From: Branchiostoma floridae
Lineage: Eukaryota; Chordata; Leptocardii; Amphioxiformes; Branchiostomatidae
Reading direction: 5' to 3'
Length of the DNA: 50,210 bases
Assembly (NCBI RefSeq): GCF_000003815.2
Contig: NC_049990.1
Location: forward strand, 21,852,053 to 21,902,262
A model generated the notes under the pieces. The model had not been told where the DNA came from. It saw only the letters and a program-made list of their open reading frames with translations, and made no database searches. Within the stretch, counting starts at the first letter, position 1; each line of letters begins with the position of its first letter. The position numbers were made by a program, and so were the translations under genes. Positions 31,467-41,046 of the stretch are shown in pieces.

Positions 31467-31675
31467 TTTTTTGCCTTGCCGCGCATGGCGCGGCATGGCC
31501 TTGTGGCCACTATTTTCTTGGTTGGATGGTTGGATGGATCAATGGTTCAAGCAGCCCTTCCAAAGGCCCTTCCAAAGGCCCTTCCCAGTTCTCTTTCTCG
31601 AGGACAAACTTACGGCTTAGGCGACCAACAGTACATCCCCGTCAATCTTTATACCTCCCTTTTACGCATTTGATA
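31467..31675 (+). repeat. TTTTTTGCCTTGCCG repeat, copy 1
   Basis: It starts TTTTTTGCCTTGCCGCG, then GGTTGGATGG and CAGCCCTTCCAAAGGCCCTT, and is similar throughout to 37550-37725. It is probably a non-autonomous element. Confidence 0.65.
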
Positions 31676-31726
31676 ACAGTTGTGGTCGGTACTGAAAGCC
31701 TCTTAACATCTGGTTACATCGAATGA

Positions 31727-31736
31727 ATGAAGCGTT
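31727..31736. repeat. Target-site duplication, 3' side of the LINE
   Basis: ATGAAGCGTT here is repeated at 36429-36438 on the other side of the retrotransposon. Together they fix the element borders. Confidence 0.8.
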
Positions 31737-31955
31737 TTTTTTTTTTTTTTTTTTTTATTGGTATACATATAAGACAAGACACAGTGGTAAATGCACTCTA
31801 GCAAAGCTAATTTTAACATTACCACTAGGACATTTGAAAATAAAATAAACAAAGGACAAAACAAATGTGAGATCAAATAAAAACAGTAGTACAGCAGTGG
31901 GGTGACGGATCCAACAAATAAATATATATATACATACAAGATTTAAAGGAAAATG

Positions 31956-34900
31956 TCATTCAGTTTGAAAACGGTTGGTCTGGAGTATGTATGTCTGTGT
32001 TAACTGCATGATATGGTTATTTGTTACTGTTGGTAAAGTGGGTGAACCCTTGAGTAAAAGTTGAGTTAAGACTGGGTCAGACGTAGTTTTCAAATCAAGG
32101 GTTAAAAGGTCTTGAAGATTGCAGAGAAGGGTTTTTCTAAGATGGTTGTAGTTTGGGCAGTACAATAAATAATGGACAACGCTTTCGCATCGGGAGCCAC
32201 AGCTACAAGAAGGACTATCGACTAAATTACGTGTGAATAAGCTAAAGTTCAAACTACAAGTCCCGATGCGGAGGCGTGTTAGTAAAACGCAGGCGTACCT
32301 GGGGCCATGTCTAAAATGTGTGTTAGGGGAAGGGCGAACCAATTTTATTAAGTAGTTTTTGAATGTTGAAGGATTTAATGACCGAACAGCTAAATCAAGA
32401 TCATTCCAGTGATGTGTAGCATACGGAATAAAGGACCTTTGGTAACGAGTGGTGGTACAAGCCGGTGACTGTAAGTTGTGTTTGTTGCGAAGGTCGTAGG
32501 GAGTAAGGGCAGAAACTTCAGGAGTGATCAACTCCTGAAGGTACTGGCGAGTTTGACCATGAACAATTTTATGAAACATTGTCAATGAGTGAATATAGCG
32601 ACGGTCAGACAGCTTTTCCCACCCAAGTTCAGAAAGGAGTGACAAATATGAGGATCCTCTCACAGCACCTGATACTGTGAGTGAGCACTGATATTGTACT
32701 CTCTCTATACGTCGGGAGTCCGATATAGTGCAGCCATGCCATACTATGTCGGCGTATTCAAGAAGAGGACGAATGAAGGACTTGTAGATAACTTCGAGTA
32801 CATGTCGTGGCAATTTAAATTTAAGTTTGTTAAGTGTGGACACACGTTTTGATACTTTGGCAATCATGTGTGTAATATGTTTTTCCCAAGACATGGTGGA
32901 CGTGAGAAAAACACCAATGTGCTTGTGGTCTTTTACAGATTGAATGACACAGTTATCAAGAAAAAGGGGAGGATGGCAAGGGGGATCGATTTTCCTGGAA
33001 AAACACATTTCCTCAGTTTTTAAAGGATTCAGTTTCATAAGCCATGTGGAAGCCCAACATGATATCTTACTAAGATCAGAATTTAGACTTGACGCAGTTT
33101 CGGTTGGGCTATCCACTATATCTATTAAAGAACTATCATCTGCAAAGAGAAACGGGCAAGATGATAAATCGTCCACCATATCATTGATGTAAACAAGAAA
33201 TAAGAGGGGGCCTAATACAGAACCCTGTGGTACGCCTGCGCGAATATTACACCAATCTGAGTGCTGGCCATCTATAACTACTCTTTGTACACGATCAGAA
33301 AGATAGCTGTGGAACCAATTTAGGACCGGACCCTCGACCCCATTTCTTTGAAGCTTGAAAATGATGCCCTTATGCCAAACTTTGTCAAATGCACGTGAAA
33401 AATCTAAATAAACCGCTCGGACCTCTCTATTAGAGTCAAGAGCTTCAAGAATTTTGTCAGTTACACAAACAAGTTGGCCAACTGTAGAATCTCCACGGAT
33501 AAATCCAGACTGGAGAGAATATAATAAGTTTTGGGACATCAGGTGGTTGTACAAGTGTTTAAATACAATCTTTTCAAGGATTTTAGACAAACAGGGGAGT
33601 AGGGATACAGGTCGGTAATTCGACACATCCTCGGGGTCCCCCTTTTTGAAAATTGGTACCACATTTGCTCTTTTCCAGGATTCAGGGAAGACTCCGTGAT
33701 TTAGAGACAAGTTAAAAACATATGCAATTTTGTCAGAGATATAGGGACATATGGATTTAAGAAAACGATTGTCTACATTATCATAGCCACATGCTTTAGA
33801 TACTTCTAAATCTGAGACATAAAGTTCTATCTCAGCAGCTGATGTAACACACTGTGTAAGACGAGCACTAGTAAGGAAATCAAGGGGTGGAAGTCTAGCA
33901 CTGGAGTCATCCACTGAGGCCTGAGAAGAGAAATATAAATTAAACATAGTTGCCTTTTCTCTTGAATCGGTTATAAAACAGTTGCCAGACTTAAGCGGTG
34001 GAATAGTAGAATTAACTTTACTTTGGTAGAAATGTTTCACAATGTGCCACCACTTTTTGTTGGATGAGGGGGGACTACTTAAGGAGGCAACCAGGCGGTT
34101 GTGATAATTAGACTTGGCTAGTGATAACTGATGGACAAGTTTATTTCTAATAAGACGATATGAAGACCAATGAATAGGGCTGTTCGTTAACTTGGCTTTC
34201 TTATGCAACTTGTCTCTCTGGTTCATTAAGCGTCTAATGTCAGGTGAAATCCAAGGTTTGTCACGAGGTCTAACGAGAATGTCCTTATGAGGCACACATT
34301 TAATTTTGGCTTCCAAAATCAGTTCCATCAACTTCTTGCTAGCTTCTTCAACAGTATCACAATAGAAAACTTCATGCCATATTGGCTCAGACGAGAAGAG
34401 TGCCAGCAAGCTGTGATCGGTTTTGGAATAATCCCAGATGGTACGGACATAAGGACGAGGGGGCCTGAGTGACAAGTTAATAGTAGCGACAATAGGACTG
34501 TGGTGGCATCCGGAGAGGGGAGATAACACAGAGGTAGATTTGATAAGTTTTTTTTCGTTGATGAATAGAAGGTCAATCAGGGAGGGAGACCGTGACAAAT
34601 CGCACGTTGGCTCCTTTATCACCTGTGTGAGATTTAACATTTTAGAAGCTTGCAATAGTTTTGTGCCGACCGAAGTGATTGGGTCATGGACCCACCATGC
34701 CTCGTGTTTGGCATTAAAGTCACCTATGATAATGATGCCATCGTGTTGAGAGGATTCAGCTGTGAATACTGAGTCACTAAACAAGTCAACAAATTCATCA
34801 ACAGTTTTGGAATCCTGGCCAGGTGGCCGGTAGTAGACAGAAAAGAGTAAACGGCTGCGTCCTACAAAGAGTTCAAGCCAAATGCATTCAACAGACGGTG

Positions 34901-35336
34901 ATTCCAGATCTAAGCGTCGTTTGTACGCTATCTGGTCAGATATGTAAATGAGGACACCGCCACCATGCCTATTTCTGTCACGACGGACTGGCAACTGAAA
35001 ACCGTCAAGAGAAATTGCAAAAGAATCAACAGAATCTCCCAACCAAGTTTCTGATACAGCAATAACATCGAGGTTGAGTCTAACAGCTAGAGCAGATAGT
35101 TCGTCCATCTTAGTGCCAGCTACTAGGCTATTGACATTTAGATGCATAACGTTAAACTGTTTACGGCAAACTGGCCCTGGATTGGGATGGACGTCTCCCG
35201 CTACTAAAATTACTACAAAAGATAAGAAAACAGTAGTGTAGGATAGGAAGATATCTAGATTCAGAGTAAGTCTAAATCTTTCCTTAGAAATTAGGCGTGA
35301 ATGTGCAGAAAACAAACCAATGACTGCCCTGTACAT
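31956..35336 (-). CDS. LINE ORF2: 2A-like leader, AP endonuclease and reverse transcriptase
   Basis: The first ATG in the frame is at 35336, giving 1126 residues. The first 45 residues are hydrophobic and basic and end in VVILVAGDVHPNPGP, a 2A-like motif. An apurinic-type endonuclease follows: FNVMHLNVNSL, the catalytic SETWLGD, RHGGGVLIY, FSVYYRPPG, IIGDFNAKHEAWW, SLIDLLF and SGCHHSPI. The reverse transcriptase has VSKACGYDNVDNRF, WKRANVVPIFKKGD, NYRPVSLLPCLSKILEK, VYLDFSRAFDKVWH, GVPQGSVLGPLLFLVYINDM, the catalytic FLFADDSSL and HIGVFL. Near the C-terminus CSCGSRCESVVHYLLYCPNY is the CxC...H...C motif usual in this LINE group. All catalytic landmarks are present. The product would nick target DNA and copy its RNA in place. 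Confidence 0.93.
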   Translation of the reverse strand: MYRAVIGLFSAHSRLISKERFRLTLNLDIFLSYTTVFLSFVVILVAGDVHPNPGPVCRKQFNVMHLNVNSLVAGTKMDELSALAVRLNLDVIAVSETWLGDSVDSFAISLDGFQLPVRRDRNRHGGGVLIYISDQIAYKRRLDLESPSVECIWLELFVGRSRLLFSVYYRPPGQDSKTVDEFVDLFSDSVFTAESSQHDGIIIIGDFNAKHEAWWVHDPITSVGTKLLQASKMLNLTQVIKEPTCDLSRSPSLIDLLFINEKKLIKSTSVLSPLSGCHHSPIVATINLSLRPPRPYVRTIWDYSKTDHSLLALFSSEPIWHEVFYCDTVEEASKKLMELILEAKIKCVPHKDILVRPRDKPWISPDIRRLMNQRDKLHKKAKLTNSPIHWSSYRLIRNKLVHQLSLAKSNYHNRLVASLSSPPSSNKKWWHIVKHFYQSKVNSTIPPLKSGNCFITDSREKATMFNLYFSSQASVDDSSARLPPLDFLTSARLTQCVTSAAEIELYVSDLEVSKACGYDNVDNRFLKSICPYISDKIAYVFNLSLNHGVFPESWKRANVVPIFKKGDPEDVSNYRPVSLLPCLSKILEKIVFKHLYNHLMSQNLLYSLQSGFIRGDSTVGQLVCVTDKILEALDSNREVRAVYLDFSRAFDKVWHKGIIFKLQRNGVEGPVLNWFHSYLSDRVQRVVIDGQHSDWCNIRAGVPQGSVLGPLLFLVYINDMVDDLSSCPFLFADDSSLIDIVDSPTETASSLNSDLSKISCWASTWLMKLNPLKTEEMCFSRKIDPPCHPPLFLDNCVIQSVKDHKHIGVFLTSTMSWEKHITHMIAKVSKRVSTLNKLKFKLPRHVLEVIYKSFIRPLLEYADIVWHGCTISDSRRIERVQYQCSLTVSGAVRGSSYLSLLSELGWEKLSDRRYIHSLTMFHKIVHGQTRQYLQELITPEVSALTPYDLRNKHNLQSPACTTTRYQRSFIPYATHHWNDLDLAVRSLNPSTFKNYLIKLVRPSPNTHFRHGPRYACVLLTRLRIGTCSLNFSLFTRNLVDSPSCSCGSRCESVVHYLLYCPNYNHLRKTLLCNLQDLLTLDLKTTSDPVLTQLLLKGSPTLPTVTNNHIMQLTQTYILQTNRFQTE

Positions 35337-35550
35337 ATCAAGACCTATGAAAGCGGCCTCGCGCACCCTCTCTGCAATCTATTCAGAAGTATTGACCCGT
35401 CAATAAATGAATTAGACTTACCCATTGCTGTACACATAGAAGAACACGATCTCACAAGATAACCATACAATAAAATAACACAAGTAAACGATGGCAGAGA
35501 CATTTCAGTCAATGACTTGGAATAGTCAGTTGTCAGTGCCGCTGAGCAGA

Positions 35551-36294
35551 TTACGCTGAACGGAAGATGTCCAGATCAGCTTGCTTTAAGATCATTTGTC
35601 TCTCCCCGTTCAAAGTCTTCACAAAAATCTTTCCGTCATACGACCATGACTGGTTTAGATGATTTGACTTGACTAGTGACCGAGCCTCTTTCAGAAGCTG
35701 CATGTTTCCCTTTGTGAGGTTGTCGTTGATGTACACTTGGTCTTTCCTGAGAACATCTCTGGCGTCGACCTTGGTCTTGGCGCGCATAACGGCGGACTTC
35801 TGACGGTAGGAGACAAACTTTACGATGACAGGACGTGGTTTACCGTCGGTGCGCGGCTTGCCAAGGCGATGGGACCTGTCGATGTGTTGGTTGTTGATAG
35901 GCGGGTCACATTTCAGCTTGTTGTTGACGAGCTCCATGACGACATTATCCGTGCCCTCCTCCACAGGTGGTTCTGGAATTCCAGAGATGACGATGCAATT
36001 ACGCCTGGAATACTGCTCTAGGTCGTTGTATTTCGCTTCAAGGTTGTTGTAGGCTTCTTGGAGTGAGGTACACTTCCTTTCCTGCTGCACTAGCTGGTCC
36101 TGCAACTTCTTCAGCTCATCCTGGATGGATGAGCGCACAGACTCCTTCACTGCGCTGACGATGGTAGGCACAATGGTGGCAAGAACATCGCTCTGTTTGA
36201 GAGCAGTAACCAGAGCAGCCTCAATAGTTGCTTTGATACGAGCGTCTATGAGGTTGGGGATCACCTCCTCCTTTTCTTTAACTGTCAGGCCCAT
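35551..36294 (-). CDS. LINE ORF1: coiled-coil / RNA-binding protein
   Basis: The start is taken at the ATG at 36294 (MGLTVKEKEEV), because the longer open frame runs through the element border into host DNA. 247 residues. A helical coiled coil (LKKLQDQLVQQERKCTSLQE, YNNLEAKYNDLEQYSRRN) leads into an RRM-like fold with the hallmark RRNCIVISGIPEPP, then IDRSHRLGKPR and RPVIVKFVSYRQKSAVMRAK. This is the L1-type ORF1 arrangement of trimerising coiled coil, RRM and C-terminal domain (VYINDNLTKGNMQLLKEAR). It probably packages element RNA as a chaperone. Confidence 0.88.
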   Translation of the reverse strand: MGLTVKEKEEVIPNLIDARIKATIEAALVTALKQSDVLATIVPTIVSAVKESVRSSIQDELKKLQDQLVQQERKCTSLQEAYNNLEAKYNDLEQYSRRNCIVISGIPEPPVEEGTDNVVMELVNNKLKCDPPINNQHIDRSHRLGKPRTDGKPRPVIVKFVSYRQKSAVMRAKTKVDARDVLRKDQVYINDNLTKGNMQLLKEARSLVKSNHLNQSWSYDGKIFVKTLNGERQMILKQADLDIFRSA

Positions 36295-36390
36295 CACGGT
36301 GCTCACACAGGTTTCGTGGGGTGACACAAACGAAGTTAAACTATGAAAAACACGCGGCACTGGAGAGACGCCACTTACATGCGTCCGTAG

Positions 36391-36405
36391 GTGGCGGCCA
36401 TCTTG
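36391..36405 (-). promoter_or_regulatory. YY1-like site near the LINE 5' end
   Basis: On the minus strand CAAGATGGCCGCCAC lies about 24 bases inside the element. It resembles the YY1 core (AAnATGGC) that sits at the start of the mammalian L1 promoter. Function here is inference. Confidence 0.35.
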
Positions 36406-36428
36406 AATTTTTTTGAAAAACAGTTTAT

Positions 36429-36438
36429 ATGAAGCGTT
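36429..36438. repeat. Target-site duplication, 5' side of the LINE
   Basis: ATGAAGCGTT, matching 31727-31736. Confidence 0.8.
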
Positions 36439-37549
36439 CGTATGGTTATATTTCAGATCCATTGGAGTAAATATATACTCAAGTGAATTATCTCGCATAA
36501 TAATTTGCATTACCTATTCATAAAGATGAAATAAATGCCTAATTAGACCAATGCATTGCATGTGAATATATAAGTAGGCAATGACGTCATCGAAACGTCT
36601 CAAGAACGTTTGACTAGGTATTTCAACGCTACCACGAAAACCCTCTGCCGTACGGCAATCCGTAAATTTACTACCATCTTCCCACACCCGCGGTACAAAA
36701 ACTATCCGGTTCTAGAGGCAAATTTACCCATCAAAATAAAGGATATAAGTTTCTCTTTCTTGTGATGTGTTTCTTTTGCTTGAAAATTGTTTAAAACGCC
36801 AGAAATTTGCCGGTGAAAACGGCGCGGCGTAAGCGGGGAGGCCGGGGCTTCGGATCGTGGTTCCACACTTCCGGCTGTTTTGATGTCATCGGCATGTTTC
36901 TCAAAGAAATCTGTGTCGATTGTATGTATCCTGAAGACTGAGCCTTTGACCTTGAAAAATGTTGAACTTGTCACAATGTCTACCTATTGATATTTTATCT
37001 CTTATTAGTACAAACATCTGTCTTCTATATTCTATTATCTAAGTGTAAAGTTGTACTGTTGATACAGTGTAACATCATGGCTCAACATGAAAATAATGCG
37101 ACATATTCACACACTTACCTTTCACCTTGACCAAGTTGACCTTGTTATAAGGCAATTAATATTGCTGATATTCTATAGATGTGACATTGTTGGTAATATA
37201 AGATACCATAATGTTGTGTACATTGCAAAAGTATATGAAGTATGATATTTAATCTTCTACAATGCGGCTCAACTGGTGCAAAAAACACCATTGACTGTAA
37301 CCCAAAATGTGAACTTTTAAACCCAAATTTACTTATTTCTTAAAGAATAAGGTAAGATGACAATTATTGTGTGAAAGGACACCAGTGGGTGCTGCATACT
37401 TCGACCCTGTGTAAAAGCATAATAAAATGCCATGAATGTTCAGAACTCTGTGGAGTGATTCTATGTAGTACATATTACGGGGAAATAAGATAAAACAAGC
37501 TTTGCAGCCTTTACTTACCTTTTCATCACCCCTCAAAAAAGGTATTTTT
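36439..37549. other. Intergenic, with one unexplained open frame
   Basis: A 90-codon minus-strand frame at 36702-36974 (FFKVKGSVFRIHTIDTDFFE, DDIKTAGSVEPRSEAPASPL, then RRFHRQISG) has protein-like composition and higher GC than its flanks. No family was recognised; it could be a retroelement ORF fragment. The rest is AT-rich and featureless. Confidence 0.35.
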
Positions 37550-37725
37550 TTGCCTTGCCGCCAGGCAAGGCTTTACGCCAGCTTTCTTCCATGGTTGGAC
37601 GGACCTGTTAACCCAGCCCTTCCAAAGCCCCTTCCAAAGGCCCTTCTTTCCTTGCCGAGTTTCATGGCTTAGTTAGACAATGGTACATTCCAGGCGAGTA
37701 TTAAAACGCTCTTCTAGACGCATGT
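37550..37725 (+). repeat. TTTTTTGCCTTGCCG repeat, copy 2
   Basis: It parallels 31467-31675: TTTTTTTGCCTTGCCGCC, GGTTGGACGG, CAGCCCTTCCAAAGCCCCTT. Same orientation. Confidence 0.65.
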
Positions 37726-37993
37726 TACTGTATGTGGTCCAGCGTAATAAATCTACGCTTTAACTCACCATGTTTATATAAATATATATCACAAATTGCA
37801 TCAGAAGGAACTTAGTTTGTAATAAAAAATAATGCATATTCATTGTGGGTCAAAAAGTTTTACAAAACCTGTTTAATGTGCCAATAATTCATCTGACATA
37901 AATTATGATAATGAGGGGGGAGGGGGGCGACATGTGGAACTCGGGATTTTTAAGCGTAGAATCTAGTCTAACTTACCAAAATAACATAAAATA

Positions 37994-38312
37994 CGCGGCA
38001 AGGCACAGCTTTTTAAAAAAGATTTCTTGTTTAATTTTCATCGTTTATCGCGCAGCCGGCCATATCTGAGGGTAGGTTTTGACAACTTTGTGGAGCCATA
38101 TCTCAGCAACCCTTCAAGCTATTCGCTTAATCTAAAAGCATTTTACTCCTCTTGGTTAGCTCTTTCAGAAACAGTAAAAACAGTCATTGTATTGTGTTTT
38201 TGTCAAGGCACAGCATTTTGCCTTGCCGGGCTTGAAGTGCTGACCTACTTTTTCCTGACGATATCCCTAACACGCGGCAAGGCACAACTTTTTTTAAAAG
38301 ATTTCTTGTTTC
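37994..38312 (+). repeat. Direct repeat of a 38-bp CGCGGCAAGGCACA block
   Basis: CGCGGCAAGGCACAGCTTTT then AAGATTTCTTGTTT at 37994 recurs at 38273 (CGCGGCAAGGCACAACTTTT). The GGCAAGG core is the complement of the GCCTTGCC start of the neighbouring repeat family, so this may be its other end. Confidence 0.55.
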
Positions 38313-38559
38313 ATATGTACTCAGTTAGGCTAGTTGATACTACTTTATGTCTTGGGGTGGTGGAGAATGGCGCACAGTTATGTTGACCTAAGTTACCTAA
38401 GTTCATTAATTCATTTGTATTTTGTTTTGTGGCGCTGTTAAAATAAGTTGTTAAACTTGAGTGTAGCGCCACATTGTCCTTGTTATGTGTTTTTGAATAA
38501 AGAAAAAAAATTCCCTTCCGTCCCACTCATTTTCTGGGAGACCATGTCGTGGATTTTCT

Positions 38560-38695
38560 TTGTTAAATCTGTCATTTTAAGCTTACAAAATGTAATTTCA
38601 TTGATTTCATAATTTTGACGGACAGGGTGATTTTTTCCGGCCCGGACCCAACAAGCAAATGCATTTCTGTCTCGTGACGGTGAGACGGGTCCTGG
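38560..38695 (+). repeat. Dispersed repeat, copy 2
   Basis: Matches 1315-1465: CATTTTAAGCTTACAAAA, CCCAACAAGCAAAT, GACGGGTCC. Confidence 0.6.
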
Positions 38696-41037
38696 AGATG
38701 ATTGAATAATAAATGTAATTCCATATACGACGCCATACAGTATGTGATCGCCAATATATCATAGTGTAGGCACAAGGCTCCCCTATGCCCTAGGTCCTGT
38801 AAATTAGAAAATGCCCGGTGGCCTCGTTCAGTACCATGCCCCTAATCAACGTTGTTCATCAAATGTAGTATATACTCGGGACACAAATAACAACACAGGG
38901 CCCATGAACACACGCTAAGCTGGTCAATCCGAATTTAGCTCCCAAATACCCGGAAAAAAGGAAAATGATCTGCCTTTTTGTTTTGTCACCTGTCACTCAA
39001 GAACTCAACAGGTGGGTAACCTTACATCGTCTAAGGACTGAGCTACTGGTACTAAGATTGTCAAGAGACGTCAAACAGACTTCTAATCGGTAGTTGTCAC
39101 TGGTTGGCAGAGTATACGGGTAATAGGGTCCAGTGAATGTTACATGAATGCTTTATTCATGTCCCGTTTCCCCCATCTCCTGTTGTAAAAACACGGCGTT
39201 GCGTAGCGTTCAACCGTGATAGAACTTGAGTCGCGCGCGACCATATTTGACATAAACAAATGTCAAAGGGTGACTGAAACCCGACACAAATGGTGAGACC
39301 TTAGTACGTGTAAGGAGTTGTGGCGTAACGTTGTACTTCACCGAAGCCTATAATCAAATATGTAGACTCACCTAGACTGTGGAGTCAAGATAATCAAGGG
39401 CCATCGACAAACAATCTGGGAGCACAGGTCAGTGTCTTTGTCGATGTAATAGCAACAGTGAAAGCAAGAAAAACGCTATCATCGGACCCTTACATACGTC
39501 GGATGAATGTAGAATTCGTTGTAAGTTGGCTTTGAAAATATGTCCCGCAGGCAAATACCTACCTCACAACAACGCTTAAGCTCGCAACCTGAGGTCACGT
39601 CTTTGAGTCTTGTTTGCAAAACAGTTGACTATCACTCAGTTTCTTCGGTATCAACGTTTTTTTGTTCATTTGTCATTTTCGGACAAAGAAAATGACGGAG
39701 AAAATTCGCTAAGCAACACTGAAGAACAAGGAAGTAATCGACGTCGTAACTTGTATTTTACATGTCACAAGACATTTTGGCAAGTACACCCGGATCTGAA
39801 ACCAAAATGGCGACTCTCTTGTAGATGGCAGACCACATCCCTTAACACGTAAGTCATCCTGTTTGTGTACACGTATTTCAAATGTTAGCAATAATGATAA
39901 TATCTATATCCGTAGGATAGGGGAATGACTCGATAAGTGAGACTCACTACTGTTAATATAAGATTCGTTAAGTTTAAACTTTTGCAAAAAAACACATATA
40001 TTCCATGCATTACTACCGGTCTAAGCTTCTAAGGACACCTAACCAACAATTCCACGAGGTACTGGGGAAAGCCAACTATTTGAAAAATACATGCATTACC
40101 AAATTTTGTTGATTCAAGTCACATCCGCCCTACCATTGTAATAATGTTCAACGGTTAGCAGTTGTAACGCAGCATTATAGAAACCTCTCTCTCTAGCTCT
40201 CTCTCTCTCTCTAAGAATGTGTCTAAGAATACATCATAGTCATAAGACATCGTAAGGTAGCTTGATGCGATGCTTGTATATTTTTTAGACGATAACATCT
40301 AAGGAAATACGTGCAACTTCAACTGCAAGTCTACCCTGCGTAAACAAGGAAACGGCTCTTTCTGATACATCGTATTTGTTTACACCCAACTCTGCTTAAG
40401 GGGGCTGAAATGGGGAGAAGCTTTTTATTCTTTGGGTAAAAATGGAACTCCCCTGTCTTATGCTGCTTACATGGCACCTAGCCAAGATGGAGATACACAA
40501 AGAGCTGTTGCCCTCTGACATTTCCACGCTTTTCAAAATGTTGCAGCAAAAATATATTGTATCTGATTTATCGAGTCTGTTCTGTCACCTGTACCTTTAC
40601 CGTTCGACTTTACAATTTTCTGATTTAGTTATTCGTTATGCTCAATGTAACACTAGTTATCCACGGGTTAACCTATATCCGTTGTTTTAAAAAGACATGG
40701 TATTTAGGGGTATCAATTTGAGGGTCAGTGGTTTCAAATGGTAATATTTCCAAATACTACAGTTTTAAACCACTGCCCGTTGACTTGTTATCCATAAATA
40801 CCAGAATATGGGTTACCCGCGGATAAAGGTGAACTAGCTAACTAACTAAGTCACTAGGCAGGGGACAATATAACCAATAACGAATTTAAGTAAAAGTCCC
40901 TGAAAGCTGTAAATTACATGCATGCATCATGGGCCATCTATTACATATCTACATATCTATTTCGATAGATCTTGATCTACTATCTATTTCGATAGATCAT
41001 GATCTACTAACAACTTATCCTTTGTTGAACCTTGAAG
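38696..41037. other. Upstream region of the NB-ARC gene
   Basis: This stretch contains a plausible non-coding or leader exon ending at donor CAC|GTAAGT (39849), preceded by an open stretch from 39610. Splicing from there to the acceptor at 41036-41037 would supply the 5' UTR. It also holds a (CT)n microsatellite at 40182-40214 and a 27-bp tandem duplication at 40954-41007. No other gene is evident. Confidence 0.35.
40954..41007 (+). repeat. 27-bp tandem duplication with GATA palindrome
   Basis: TATCTATTTCGATAGATC occurs at 40954 and 40981 in two 27-bp units that differ by one base. It lies 40 bases upstream of the NB-ARC start codon. Confidence 0.85.
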
Positions 41038-41046
41038 GTTGGGACC

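Larger units (their letters stand above)
31737..36428 (-). mobile_element. Full-length APE-type non-LTR retrotransposon (L2/CR1-like)
   Basis: About 4.7 kb on the minus strand, flanked by a 10-bp target-site duplication. In element orientation it has a 134-base 5' UTR, ORF1 (36294-35551), a spacer of 214 bases, ORF2 (35336-31956) and a 219-base 3' UTR ending in an A run of about 20 next to the target duplication. Neither ORF carries a stop or frameshift. The exact duplication, intact poly(A) and open frames indicate a recent, possibly active copy. Clade is inferred from the endonuclease plus RT without RNase H and the C-terminal Cys-rich motif. Confidence 0.9.

Noticed and set aside
31703-31939. 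Minus-strand 78-codon frame next to the poly-T run
   Set aside because: It consists of the LINE 3' UTR and A tail (a lysine run) and has no independent support.
36295-36510. Upstream extension of LINE ORF1 to an ATG at 36510
   Set aside because: The target-site duplication places the element border at 36428, so the extension would be host DNA; MGLTVKEKEE at 36294 is the first start inside the element.
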